Assembly (NCBI GenBank): GCA_030549495.1
Contig: JAUIRK010000721.1
Coordinates: forward strand, 152,288 to 216,287
Length of the DNA stretch: 64,000 nt
From: Nectonema munidae
Taxonomy: Eukaryota; Nematomorpha; Nectonematoida; Nectonematidae
Reading direction: 5' to 3'
Shown: positions 22,604 to 34,979 of the stretch, piece by piece
How the letters are laid out: the number at the start of each line of letters is the position of its first letter
Numbering within the stretch: position 1 is the stretch's first letter
Made by a program: the position numbers and the translations under genes
Notes under the pieces: model-generated
Told to the model about the DNA's origin: nothing
Database searches by the model: none
Seen by the model: the letters and a program-made list of their open reading frames with translations, nothing else

Positions 22604-24412
22604 ATGGATAAAAGATTACATAAATTTTTATTTCTTCACGACGCTATTGATCAAATAGAATCTTCTAATTTCAATAATGTTGATATTATCCTTACTGGAC
22701 CTCCGAATGATGACCAAAATATTAGTGAAGACGAAGATGTTGATGAAGACAATTTTGAAAATGAAAGAATACCTGGTGAAACTTGCGGTGAAGTTGAAAT
22801 TTTTTATGATAACGAATTAGATAACGGAGAAATAAATCTAGGTTCGAGGAATAATGCTTAGAAAAAAGGAAGTATATTTGAATCTACCTCTATAGAAAAT
22901 GATCATTTTTATAGAAAAGTTACTGAACAATGCTCAAACTTAAATCTCCATAATGAATGGGAAATTTTTCATTATTTTTTTAAAGATATTTTTGAACTAA
23001 TTTTAGATCAAACATTGTTGTATGCTCATGCTGATAAAAACAATTTGAACTTTACATTAAATTTTCAAGAACTCTATAACTTTTTAGGAATAATTTTTCT
23101 ATCAGGATACAATATAAGAAGTTCTGAGAAAGATTTTTGGTCGAAATCCACAGATCTAGTTTGTGAAGCTGTGACTGAAGTGATGAGCCGTCGTAGATTT
23201 TTAGAAATAAAATCCTTTTTGCATGTTGCAAACAATTCATCCCTTTCTGGAGCAAAAATGGCGAAGGTAGAGAAACTATATGAGTTGCTAAATAAAAAAT
23301 TGATTAGTTTTGGTGTTTTTGAAGAAAGTCTCTCAATAGACGAGTCGATGCTTCCCTACTTTGGCCCACACAGTTGTAAACAATTTATAAAATGGAAACC
23401 GATTCGATTCGGTTATAAATTATGGGTTTTGTCTGGTAAATCAGGAATTCCTTTTTATGTTTCTATTTATCAAGGCAAAACAAGCAATGAAAAAACTCCT
23501 TTAGGAACTAAAGTAATTGAGGACTGTATCAAAGTAATTGAAAATCCTCTAAATCATAAATTATACTTTGACAATTTTTTCTCTTCTTAGTGTTGAAAGA
23601 TTTGAAAAAAAGAGGGTTTAGAGCAACTGCAACTATGAGAAAAAATAGGCTGAAAGAATGTTCTCTGATAGATTTCAACAAATTAAAAAAAGAGCCTAGA
23701 GGTTATTTTGAGGTTTACAATAATGCTGAACTGGAAGCCGTTGTGTGGAAAGATAATTCTGTCGTAACTGTCTGCAGCAATTTCGAGGGCGCCTATCCTG
23801 TAAACTTTGTAAATAGGAAATCTAAATCAAAAGGTAAAACAAGTGTGAAAAGACCAAATTTAATCAAGTCGTATAATTGTTGCATGGGTGGTGTGGATAT
23901 TTTAGATAGAAGCCTTGCTGACTGGAGACCTTCAATCAAAGGAAAGAAATGGTACTGGAATCTGATGATAAATGCATTGAATATTGGATTTGTTTTTTGT
24001 AGGAGACTAAACAATATTGTAAATGAACAATATCAACCTCAAAAAGATTTTCGAAGGACGATTGTTCAAATTTTGCTGAAAAGAAATCATGTTAGAAAAA
24101 GGATACGATCGGGTCCTTCAAGTGAAATACACGAGGAAGTAAGATTCGATGGTTATGGTCACATACCAAAAAGATTTTCGAAGGACGATTGTTCAAATTT
24201 TGCTGAAAAGAAATCACGTTAGAAAAAGGATACGATCGGGTCCTTCAAGTGAAATACACGAGGAAGTAAGATTCGATGGTTATGGTCACATACCTCAGTC
24301 TTCTCCTGTCAGAATTTGTGTTTTATGCAAAAAAAATTGTAGAATTGCTTGCAAAAAATGCAACAAACAACTTCATATTAAAACTTCCTTTCAAAAATTT
24401 CATGAAGCTTAA
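22604..24412 (+). pseudogene. piggyBac transposase, broken, with internal tandem duplication
   Basis: Start MDKRLHKFLFLHDAIDQI, then an acidic N-terminus (EDEDVDEDNFENERIPGE) and an in-frame TAG at 22859. The same frame continues to 23590 with the core: NFLGIIFLSGY, SIDESMLPYFGPHSCKQF (first Asp), KLYFDNFFSS (second Asp). A frame change near 23588 leads to NCCMGGVDILDRSLADWRPS (third Asp region) and WYWNLMINALNIGFVFCRR. A 127-bp tandem duplication at about 24041-24294 shifts the frame again before the cysteine tail (CVLCKKNCRIACKKCNKQLH). Domain order and length match the family; the copy cannot make a full protein. Confidence 0.9.
24041..24294 (+). repeat. 127-bp tandem duplication within the piggyBac transposase
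   Basis: The segment starting AAAAAGATTTTCGAAGGACG at 24041 repeats at 24168, 127 bp later, through GGTTATGGTCACATACC. I find one difference between the copies (AAATCATGTT versus AAATCACGTT). 127 is not a multiple of three, so the second copy shifts the frame. Near-identity suggests a recent event, or an assembly artefact. Confidence 0.92.
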
Positions 24413-24489
24413 TTTTTTTATGAATAAATTCAGATTTACTTATTTTGTGTTTTTTTATAGACCTCGGTCCATTCACTACATTTGTAGTG

Positions 24490-26535
24490 CTTATTATTTT
24501 TTGAAGAAAAAAATTTTTTTTTCTTTAAAAAACTATTTTGTAAGTTAAAATTATTGTAAAGATTCAATAAAATTAAAAAAATATGTGCAAAACTAGTATT
24601 TTTAATTATGTGGTCTTAAATGGGTTGAAAACTTTTATTTAGTGAAGTTTCAAATTTGAATATTTATATAAAAATGATTTTGGATTTATGACGTGTTACC
24701 CAAGACATCAAAATTATTCGCTGATCTTTTTAAAAGTTCCTCTCTAAACATTAATGTGAACGTATCATTATTCTCTTTTACACGCAAACTACGCTTGTCT
24801 AGACATATACCACTTTTAGATTTAATGATTGCTATCCAAGATTTGGATGATTTATTGCCATTATATTTGACGAATGCACACTTTTTTTGTCTTTAATCAA
24901 TTTTCCTTTTTCACGACGTTATGAATGAATTGGGGAAACGTTTTGAATTTGAAATGGATCTTTACTCCCTTTCAATTTGAAAATCAAAACAACTTCTGGC
25001 TTGAAGAGAAATAAAAATAATTAAAACGTGTATCACAACTGCAAATGTAGACAAATGCGCCAGATGTCACTATGATGTTTGTTGGTGCTATTGCTATTAC
25101 CTTTATTTCAAGTTTTACTTTAAAAAAGGAATTCTTAACCGGTAGTGTTCAATGAGAATTTTTAGTGGTCACTTGATAAATTTTTAAAATCATCGAGTTA
25201 CATAATATATTTCCACAGTGTGAATTGTTAAATTTTGATAAAGTCATTATATTCATCAATTTCACCTTTTATTCTATCATATTTTTGCATTTGGTAAGTT
25301 TAAATATTCTTTCTAACTAACTATGTGTAGAACTTGAGTCAACTTGCACCAACGAACCCACCCCATTATCAACTCGCCCCATACGTTTTACCTGTGAACT
25401 TACTATCCATTTATTACTTTTTTTTTTATAACTTACTATTAATGTGCAATATCTTTAACCTTAACTATATATTTTTTAATTAACAAAGAGTTTCTAAAAA
25501 TATTATCGTAAGATTTCTGGAAATAGGAGCAAAATTTTTATGTTAAAGATAAAAAGTAAATATAGAAAATTTCAGTCTAAATTTAAGAAAAATAAGATTC
25601 TCAAAAAGACATTTTTTAGCAAAAATTTATTCAGTATGTATGCTAAAACATAGTTACATAAAAATTTATTTGTTGAGACGGAGTTTTATTTTTCAAAAAG
25701 CTTGTAAACTATTTATGTTTCATAAATTTAATCTATTTTAATTAAATGGGGCAAATTGGTATAACTAATTTAAGTGTGAGTTGACTATATCAACAATGTG
25801 TTCAAAAATCTGTATATTTTGCAAGAATATTAACGTATTTATAAGATTGAAAGACGAAAGTTACTCTTTGATAGAGCAAATGGAAAATAGTACGAAAGTA
25901 TATAAAATATTTATTTAAGCTGAAATTTCAACCATTTTATTTTAATTTACAAGGGGTTCATACCAGAAAAGGGTTAAGAAAGCCTGATTTGGTTCTAATA
26001 TAACTCTCATACGATGGCAATCAATTCGTACATCGACAACTAATGCCAGCTACTACCCATGGCGGACTGATAATTTCTTGATTTTAATTCTTTGAAGCAT
26101 AGCTTAAATTACAATGTCGTTTGCCATTTTGGCATCAATTGTGTTAAATGTGTGTGATAACAAACTCAGTGGATTTTTCTTATTTGATTATTTTATTTGC
26201 TTGATTAAAAATTGTGTTTGGTTTGGAAACTTGCATACATATGTTTATTATTAAATGTTTATGAATAACACATAAATTATCAATATGAAAATATAAAAAA
26301 CTCATAATCTGTACACAGTAAAAACTCTCATTACGAGAGATTGAGACCGAAATTTTTGATTTTTTTGCCAAAGAAAACCCACCAATATCGAAGTAGACTT
26401 CCTATTTACCTATATTAGTCACAAATTTCAATTTTTTGATGTTTATACGCATGTTCTGTTATACAAAAAGCAGACAATATTAAGTATTTTCATATAAAAG
26501 TTTTACGACCGAACAAAGCCCCTCTCCCCCAATAG
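24490..26535. other. Intron, dispersed repeat near 25370
   Basis: AT-rich intron. The segment about 25340-25450 shares blocks with 21690-21780, so it is likely a dispersed repeat. No coding support. Confidence 0.45.
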
Positions 26536-26575
26536 GATATCCACAGCTAATCGCATATCCAAACCGTTCATTGAT
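26536..26575 (+). CDS. Candidate 40-bp micro-exon of SORBS/CAP
   Basis: Speculative. A good pyrimidine tract (CCCCTCTCCCCCAATAG) precedes 40 bp that read YPQLIAYPNRSL with two bases at each end. The donor is weak (TTGAT|GTCTAA). Its phases are exactly those missing between exon E (one base left over) and the exon at 36432 (needs two), and adding it makes the whole coding sum divisible by three. No homology supports it, and in 28 kb of intron a chance fit is quite possible. Confidence 0.2.
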
Positions 26576-28200
26576 GTCTAATTGCCATCACTAATTAATT
26601 AAGCAGTAGGATGATAATCCAGTGATTAATTACAACATATTTTCATTTATTATCAAAAACATTTCTTCCATACTTACTTATCTTTAAGTTTTTATAGTCT
26701 TGAGACTAGATCAAATTGCAAGCTTGATTACAGTAGTCTTTGTTACTATTGTTACTTTTATCTTTTTGGTGTATACTTCTTTGTCTTTTGTTGGTATTGT
26801 TGATAATAATAGTATAGTTTACATTACATATATTTATTTATCCCCCCCCCCCCTCTAATTAGCTCCAATTCTTATTATTAGATGCAATTGTAGGCAATCT
26901 TCTTTAAAGCAAGTTTCACCATGACGAATATGCAATTGCATGCATATTTTTTGTGTGCCTTATATATACATCATTCTAACCACGCATATTAAAATTACTG
27001 TTTGTAAACAATAGTAAGCGGTCATGATAATGTTAATCATAGACTCAACGCATATATTATAGCTATTGATTGCGTGTCTATATGCTTACTAATAAACACT
27101 TGAATTTAAAATTTATTTTTGTTTGTCCATTTTTAATCTAATTTCATTCCATCATATTATTCGTATATCAAATACTTTCTTCTGCGTCCTTTTCACTTTC
27201 TCTTTTATCGTCTGCTTCTGTAACATATCGTTCCCTGTTCCTCTTTCTCTCTTTCTAATATATACAAATAAGAGAACTGTTAAATTGAAGCCATTTTTTC
27301 CTTTATGAAAGAACATGTGTACGGCGAACTTGTTGCTTTAGTTTCCAAAGCGGCTATTAACTTTTCATGGCCACTCCTCATTATTTTCCTTCGAACACAA
27401 CCAAAGTTACTACTACCTCTTCTCCCTTCATCATTTGTTGAACCTTGAAACATTTAAACTGAAAATAAAACCACACATCTCTCTCTCTCTCTTGCTGAGT
27501 TGTCATCATGTGTTTATTTATTTTATGCTCTTCTCTAGATGTTAACTATGCACGAAGCGTTACTTGATTCCAAACGACATGTTATACCATGTTTGTGTGG
27601 TGAGCAAACAAATTTGTCAACTCCAAACCTTTAAATAATCCCGAACGATATACGAAGTACAAAATGTCAAAATTAATTTTAGCAACAAACTCTTTCGTAT
27701 TTTAATCCTCATTATTTTAATGATATCATCTGCGCTAAAATTGTGATCTTTATTGTTCTTCTGAGATTAAATCTCAATTATCATATCCCATTCATTCTGC
27801 TAAGTCACTATAACTACATCCAGGCGTTGTATATTTTTCTTTAAAAGGAATTGAGTTTTATTATGCCATTTTCATCTTGTGATAACTTCGAAAAACTGTC
27901 ATTAAGATCAAAGCTTTGTTCCCACGAAAAGAAATGCTGGACTAAATGGTAATATTTTTTTATATTGTGAAATATAAAGATTAATAAATATGAAAGATTT
28001 CATATATTACAATCATATTTCTCATCATGTGTCAAAATTTTGAAAGTAAAGTTGCCTATAAATATTTTTAACTACTACTTTGAATATATACGACTAATTT
28101 TTCAATGTACTAATGTATTCATATCTGCTATTTTTAGCTAAAAAAATTAGAACACTGTTTTAGCTATTTTTCTTTCTAACTAGACCATTATTCGCTATTT
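26576..28200. other. Intron; C and CT simple repeats
   Basis: AT-rich intron with a C tract near 26843-26854 and a CT run near 27478-27501. The block CTTATTATTAGATGCAATTG near 26871 also occurs near 21671. No genes are supported. Confidence 0.45.
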
Positions 28201-28205
28201 GGGAG

Positions 28206-28455
28206 GGTGGGCATGCAATTGGCTTAATCAGTGTAGGTGAATGTCCTCTTCCACTCTTAAGAGTATAAAAGCTTGGTTAAAATAATTTGTTATACTAAAG
28301 ACTTGAGAAAGGTTGTTTCGACGCCTTGTTTTGATACAACAAGGTACTTCGATCTTATCCATCTTGGTACTACGAGCCGTTAATTTGTTCCTTCTGGATA
28401 TAAACACTCCATTCTACATTTACGTTTATGGTCTGTAGATCCATTATAACACGGG
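28206..28455. mobile_element. Possible solo LTR of an old retroelement
   Basis: A GC-richer 250-bp block within AT-rich intron contains a promoter-like AGTATAAAAGC and is preceded by a purine-rich stretch (GGGAGGGTGGGCA). These are weak LTR-like signs. No internal region, paired LTR or target duplication was found, so the family is unknown and the call is tentative. If real it is a fossil. Confidence 0.2.
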
Positions 28456-28504
28456 ATCCAATATAACGAAGGGGGAGGGATCTTTCCTCCCGTTTTTTTA
28501 TTGG
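28455..28504. repeat. Fold-back repeat
   Basis: CCAATATAACGAAGGGGGAG is followed by a 7-base loop and an imperfect inverted copy (CCTCCCGTTTTTTTATTGG). The GGGAGG/CCTCCC core pairs perfectly. It resembles a terminator hairpin in shape, but in this eukaryotic context it is more likely part of a transposon end. Confidence 0.5.
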
Positions 28505-31500
28505 AATATTGTAAATTTTACAATTTAATTTAAATTTGTAGATACTAAATTTTACTTATTCTCTCTGTCACTTTGCTTAACACTTTTAAAAGTGTCTTTT
28601 GGGGTTGGGAAATAATAAAGGTCGTGGAAACAGATGCAACTGACTGACTTCTTCAACAACCCCAGGGATCAAATTAAATCTCACAAACTTCATTTACTTT
28701 CTTCAATAAACTTATTTCTCATTTCATTGTACATGTAGTGGGATAAAGCATACATTGGTAAAACATGCGAACCGAAATTATAACAAGTGTTCCAGGAGAT
28801 CCGTTATTACGTAGATACCACACAAAATTAATTTTCTACCAAGAAGTTGTTTGAAAAATTTTTACATTCAAATGCAGAACACTTTGTAATATAAGCGTAA
28901 ATTACATGTAAATATTGACAACGTAAATTAACAAAAAAAACATAATTATGAAATTTAGTGTTCATTTTTTTAAAAAGTTAAGCAGAAACTGTTTTTTAAA
29001 TGTGGGTGGGGGAGGGGGCTAGAGATAACCAATAAGTGCTATTCTTTTAAAAGAAAATTTTTTGAACGAATTTTGTATAGTGAGCATTTAAAATCTGCCA
29101 TATTGATCTTCTGACTTGACACAATTTTTTAAAACCGATTATACACCTTCTTTTTCCTACATAAAAATTTATTAATACGGCAGTGAGCGAAAAAAAAATA
29201 ACTAAAAATTTTCGTCATATTCAGTAATTCTCTTTCTTACACCCTGTAATTATACTCATTTGCATTTTGTTCTGAACCTAATGTGACTCTCAAATTAAAC
29301 ATAAGTTAAAATTAAATCAATTATGAATAAAGTTAAACATTAGAGATTTTTTAATAAATCATACATTTTATCTAGTTTCACTTGCGGATTTAAAGGGGGC
29401 GGAACCGGCGTACGTCCCCCTCCCCTCCTCCCTAAAATTGCATTGCCAATTGCTTGAAAATTTATCTTGATATAATTCTTTTCGTAGAACTCAAATATTA
29501 TGATGATTTCTGCAACTCGTTTTTTAGATTCAATCTTTCTCTAAAGTGAGAAGCCCTAAAAAGTTTTTTATGTTTCAATCGTAGTTAAGTGTGACACTTA
29601 TTACTTTTATATTATCAAATTTTTTTAAATTTATTATTTAAATACATCAAGTTTTACCACATCAATTCACTTTGCAGTTCAATGAATGAGGATCGTTTTA
29701 ATGCTCTCATTCTTCTTTTTGTTTTAAAAATTTTTGATAAAGCTTAAATTTATATGCTTGAAATTTGTGTTCTAGTTTAGTAAAATCCGCCCCGCCCCCT
29801 AATACCAAGTTCTAGATCCCCCCCTGAGTTTTTATGATCCACTAATTTAAATTTAGATATAATATTTCAATAATTGAAAAATGATAAATTTTGGATAACA
29901 TTGCAAATCCAAAAATTGACCAATTGATATTTATTGACTTTTCCCATCTAATTTTTAAGCATGTGAAGGATTCAGAGAATTCAATTAAATATGATTTAGT
30001 AATATGACCGGGCATTCAGGAGCAAACCGGCCATTTGTCCGTGGCCCATATTTTTACTTCAGAGTTCTTTCTTTAGATGCAAATACTAACAATAAAAACC
30101 TAAAATTCTGAGAGTTTTCAAATATTTAATTTTTTATAGTCTTATACATTCAAAAAGTGTATTATTTTCAAATATTTGAAAAAAACATAAGAGCACAAAC
30201 TGTCAGGAATAAGAAAACAACACACATTCATGCACACAACTAAGTTACTTTAATTAGTTTAGCGATTTATGCGTAAGGTTTCTACATTTTACATCATGAA
30301 ACCAAGACAAAATGGTGTTGAAAAAGGCACGAATACGAATATGAATTTCTTACAAAAATAATTGATATGAAAATTACTTTGAAAGTAAAAGGGTTTTTAT
30401 ACTAAGGGAAGAGATAAACAATAACGTTTGAAGCTAAATTTTTCCAAACTCTTTTGACATATATAAGATTACGAATGAAAAACCGAGATTCTTATAAATC
30501 CTCCAGTATTTCAATTTTAAGCGATGACAAAACTGCTACAATCCCCGAAAACATGGACATCTCACAACCTATATATTTCTTATATAGCACATGAGGCAAG
30601 GCCCCTCCAAGTTACTGGCAATAAGCTCATTCTAGCAATATAAGGCAAATAAAATGAAAATATAGAAATATTATTGGCGGTGGCGATCTAATCGTTATAT
30701 TTTCTTAAGATATTTCTTCTACCTGTAATGGAAAGCAAATTATAAACAATTATTCGTTGGTATGAGGAACGTAGATGGAGATATAAAACATGATGAAAAT
30801 TAGAAATGTTGGCAACAAATAGAAAGAGACTTGTAGGAAAATGAGCTCATAAGCACAAAGAATAGAGTCGTTATAAGCAATATTTGTTAATTTAGGACCA
30901 ACAAAAAGAGATTAAGTAAAGATATATATAAGGAGGTGTTTTTAGGTTTGTATAGAATCCCACTTTGATTCTTGACCATCTCGATTTCGAATCATAGCTT
31001 TCCAACTGGACTCTCCATCTTTTTATACACAATCAATTCAAAAAATAAGTTCTATCTCGGTTGAAACACTCGACTGTACCTTATGCAATATGATTTATTC
31101 AACCATATATATCATACAACACAATCAATGACAAATACCGTAAGCTTTTCAAAAAAATTGTCCTAATTTTTCATTTTGGCCTTTTGAAGAATACTGGTCT
31201 CATGTGATAACATTTCTATTCATTTGGGCTCCTGTTCTTAAAAAGCCTAGTTAATTTATAAATTAACTTGTAAGTTAGTTATAATAATGGTCCCAACTCC
31301 CTATATCTTAAATCAAATTAGACTTATGTTCTTCAAAAGATTCCAAATACGTGAGAACTAAGCGTGATGATTCGACTAACTATTGAATGCAGCTAGGAAA
31401 TCCTTCTCTCAATTCTGTCTATGATTAAATTATGATCATTCAACACTCGATACCCAAGTTTCCTTAAATTCAAAATAAGGACCTATATGTATATTATATT

Positions 31501-31959
31501 ATTTTTGTAATAATAGTTTCTGCTTAGTTAGCTAGTTTGTTAGATTATTATTTAGTTGCTTTGTTTTCTTTCTTAGAGTATATTTGGTTTAGTAATAGTT
31601 TTTTGAACATTCTGGTTATGGGAAATTTTTCTGTGATCGAATTCTCTTTCAGCTGTTGCCTTCGCGTGTGATTTGGTACAAAAAATATATTTTTTTTATT
31701 GTCTTCAAAAAATGTAGCAGATGTATTTATCAAAGGAATCTTCATTGTGCAATTATCACTCAAGCATGTAAATTCAGATGTACTCCTTGATTCTTTAAAA
31801 CGATTCAAGCATGGAAAGAAGGAAGGAGAGAGTTTTTCATACAATCTTAGAAAATGTTTTTTATTCAAAATTGAGGTACTACACATCGAATCAAATAATA
31901 TACATTGCATAAATAAGTTCATTATTCAAGTCCTTCATTTCATATGAATGAAGTATTTA
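28505..31959. other. Intron, G/C-rich repeat scraps near 29390 and 29790
   Basis: AT-rich intron. Two islands, around 29390-29435 (GGGGGCGGAACCGGCG) and 29786-29826 (CCGCCCCGCCCCCTAA), are roughly inverted to each other and may be the ends of a 430-bp element; no duplication was found. The overlapping frames near 31548-31947 on both strands show no family. Confidence 0.4.
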
Positions 31960-32650
31960 GGGATGTATCTAATTTGAAATTTTTTGTATCCGCGGAAGCG
32001 GATATCAAATTTGACATCCTAGCGGGTGTGAATGTGAGAATTAATTTTTTAGAGGATGCGGATACCATAATTGCTATTCTAAGCAAATGTAAGTTTTATA
32101 CTTTTTAAAAATTTAGGGAGATGTCAATGTATATGTGTTATCATAAAGACGTACTTATCATAAAATTTTTGGATAAAGTGAAAATTTAAAAATTCCAAAA
32201 AAACTTTACGGCATATAGCAGGGATTCTTAACCGGTGGGCCCCCCCCCCCCTAGGGGGAGGTGGAGCGACCAAATTACTAGAGGGGGCACAGACCAGTTA
32301 GTAAGGAATGAAAATGTTTAAAAAGGGAGGAACTATAGTTTTTTGGAAGAATGAATATATTAACATTTAAAGCACAATAAAAATATTTGATGCTCAGTAT
32401 CGATGAGATCAAATTTATTCTTTGATAATTATATAGGAGTATGATTTTAATTGGTAAATGGGGCGTACAAAAATAAAAAAAAGTCTAAAGTTGGGAAAAA
32501 AAGGTTGAGAAACACTGGTATATAGAAATAAGAAAAATGTTTCAAAATTTCGGCTAAGGATGTAACTTAAATGATCCACGGATGAGGATGTTAAGAGGAC
32601 GTAAAAAATTTTTGCGGATATCCAACACATCTTCGTTACATATGAAATTT
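31960..32650. repeat. Dispersed GCGGATGCGGAT-type repeat, interrupted by a hAT element
   Basis: Blocks such as GGATGTATC, GCGGAAGCGGATATCA and TTTGACATCCTAGCGGGTG recur at 34980-35095 (GAGATGTATC, GTGGATGCGGATG, TTTGACATCCTAGCAGATG). More related sequence follows at 32545-32630, after the hAT insertion. It is non-coding and probably a non-autonomous DNA element. Ends not defined. Confidence 0.6.
32219..32517. mobile_element. hAT miniature element, 299 bp
   Basis: Ends CAGGGATTCTTAACC and GGTTGAGAAACACTG (imperfect inverted repeats). The 8-bp target duplication GCATATAG/GTATATAG (one mismatch) lies at 32211-32218 and 32518-32525. It contains a long C tract followed by TAGGGGGAGG, common in this kind of hAT. 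No transposase. It sits within the older dispersed repeat. Confidence 0.88.
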
Positions 32651-32743
32651 GAATAGACACATACATGTGTAATGTATGATCATTCTTATTTTTCAATGAT
32701 ATCGATTTGTGATTAATTTTACCTATTTGATCCCAATCTCATT

Positions 32744-32881
32744 TTAACCGGTTATCGACCACAGTCGACATATGTCGGCTTTACAAAAATATGTATCGTC
32801 TGCTTTTATAAATGCTTTTTAATGCAAATCTTCTGCTTTACATTAGATATCGTCTGCTTATTCTGGCCGATAACGGGTTAA
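32744..32881. mobile_element. TTAA-ended miniature inverted-repeat element
   Basis: About 138 bp with ends TTTTAACCGGTTATCGACC and GGCCGATAACGGGTTAAAT, which are inverted repeats starting at TTAA. Internal motif TCGTCTGCTTTTATAAATGC. TTAA ends suggest mobilisation by a piggyBac transposase. A related end is at about 750. Confidence 0.65.
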
Positions 32882-32994
32882 ATGACTTGGATCCTTTTTT
32901 GATCTTACCCATTTTTTACAAGAAAAAGCAGACGACAATTCAAAAGACCCGCAACAAATTCACTCCAGATGTAGACAATTGGATAATGGGTTAA

Positions 32995-34979
32995 GGTAGT
33001 TTTCAGAAAATTTTAATAATATGCTTTTGGGGGAATGAAATTTGGTAAACTAATCGTACAAGACTAAAATATTAATTGCCCACACTAAAATTGAAATATG
33101 TAGAGAATTTTAGTTTTCTTCATTGGCGTTCAAAACAATTATATCAAATGCTCTTCTTTTCAAGGTCGAAATTTTTTCATCATCTCTTCCAACTCCTTGG
33201 TAAAAGTATAACATCTAAGATATTGACAGAATTATATATGAAGAATATATTCGCCTTAACTTTGAAATTATAGCCTTGAAAATTGTTGAGTTGTTGAATT
33301 TTATCATCGAAAAAAGATATACTAGTCTCATTTTGACTGATGAAATTTTCTAATCTAGACATTCTGTTATTCTTCTCTTTAGTCATTTTTTGAATGACAA
33401 CAATATCTTAGCTAAGTTTTTATCTGATATTAATTTGAATTAAAATCACTTCCCGTCTCTCATTTATGTTTGGAGAGTGGAGGCAACATTTTCTCATAAA
33501 ATATTTGTATCTTTATCAACATTTAAAATCATTCTTATCATCCGAAGAATGTCTGCGAGAATGAATAACGTGTTTTAATTTTCTTGTCTAGTTATCTGCT
33601 AATCTTAAATTTTCTTTGCAAGTGGATATCTCTTTACTAATTTTTTTATTTTTAAGGTCTAATGATGTAACATTTTTCTTTAAAAAAATATACTATCTTA
33701 AATAATTCATGTAGTTTGATAAAGTCTGATAGTATCAAATGTGTCTTTATTGCATAACCACAGTTTAATGGTATTAATAAAATAAGGTGTCTTTACTAAT
33801 CATGTTAAATTTGCCGTGTTTTTTAAGAAAAAGTTGACCTATCGACCTTTTTTGATTAGTTAATTTATAATTGCTAAGTTAATTGAGTTAATTCATTTCT
33901 TAAAAATTATTATATTTTAGTAGAAAGGGAATCGTCAAAATCTTTTCCAACTGAGGTTTCCAAGTCTTGGTTATAATTTATATAGGTGTCTATAATTTCC
34001 AACTTTCACAATTTACAAAGAGGATAACCTCAAATTTTACTGTACGTCTCGATTTTACAAATGCGCTATCATTAAAGTTTTTGAATGTATATGAATAATA
34101 AATCAAGTATTGATTAAAATCTCGTTGAAAATGTTGATAATAATAATAGAATAAAGCGTATTGAGTCTTTCCATTGGGACATGGAAATTAATAATTCTTC
34201 TTTCTTTTGACCCATTTCATTCTAGAAAACGAAGACATTAAGTACACTTAAGCCCTCCCTAATCCTCACATCATTACTCTGCATCCTTCATACAAATAAA
34301 TTTTTTTATTTTTAAATTTTTTCCTTCCCTTTTTTTACCTTTGGGGATACGAGAAAGATAAAAAGATTAATTTTATCTTAACACGATTCAGTGACTTTCA
34401 CTAGTCTTGCGTCTGTCCTCTTCAATTGGAATACATTTCTTTTCTTCTTTTAACACTGAGAAGATTTTTGAATAGTTTAATTGAGGATTAAACATTTTTG
34501 GTGAAATATTTATATTATATTGGTTATTTCCGTGATATTATGGTATTATAATGCGGGGCAGATGCAGAGATTGGTTATTAAATTACAGGTTGTCTATGAC
34601 TAATCCAGTATTGTTGGCACTTGGAAAAAAAAGAATGAAGTTTATTTGCTAAAAACACGAAATTATATCTTAGCATAAAGATATAAATTTATTCATAATA
34701 GGATAAACTATAAAATCATCATATACTATAGTTCATCTATAGCAATTAGCATCTAAACATTTTAGACTGTTCTTGATTGGCCTTTTTAACAGATTATCCA
34801 TGCATCAAGTTAATACACTAAACTTGCAAACTAATCACCATATCCTAAATTATAAACTTTTTATCTGATCATAATGATGAAATAGTTTGTTCCAGCAAAA
34901 ATACCTGCATTTTTTAATTTTTTTTATACATTTTATTTTCTTCTCATTACTTGTGTCTTTTATTTATTAATTAATTTAT
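32995..34979. other. Intron, nothing recognised
   Basis: AT-rich intron. The open frames around 33076-33386 on both strands are composition by-products. No element ends found. Confidence 0.45.

Larger units (their letters stand above)
22541..24489 (+). mobile_element. piggyBac transposon, plus strand, decayed, with terminal palindromes
   Basis: The transposase remnant at 22604-24412 is bracketed by near-identical hairpin motifs: CCACTACAAATGTAGTGG at 22541-22558 and CACTACATTTGTAGTG at 24474-24489. A further half copy lies at 22197-22208. These are probably terminal or subterminal sites of the element. The outer borders and the TTAA duplication are not certain, so the span given is a minimum. 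This family is distinct in sequence from the piggyBac at 13-15 kb. Confidence 0.8.

Noticed and set aside
25340-25402. An exon-like segment after GTGTAG reading NLSQLAPTNPPHYQLAPYVLP
   Set aside because: It overlaps a block repeated at about 21.7 kb and its phase does not solve the gap between exons E and F.
27368-27445. ATG-led frame MATPHYFPSNTTKVTTTSS as an alternative first exon
   Set aside because: It runs into a stop within 25 codons and has no good donor or promoter evidence.
28472-28502. Hairpin plus T-run as a bacterial-type terminator
   Set aside because: Everything else is eukaryotic; a fold-back or transposon end is more likely.
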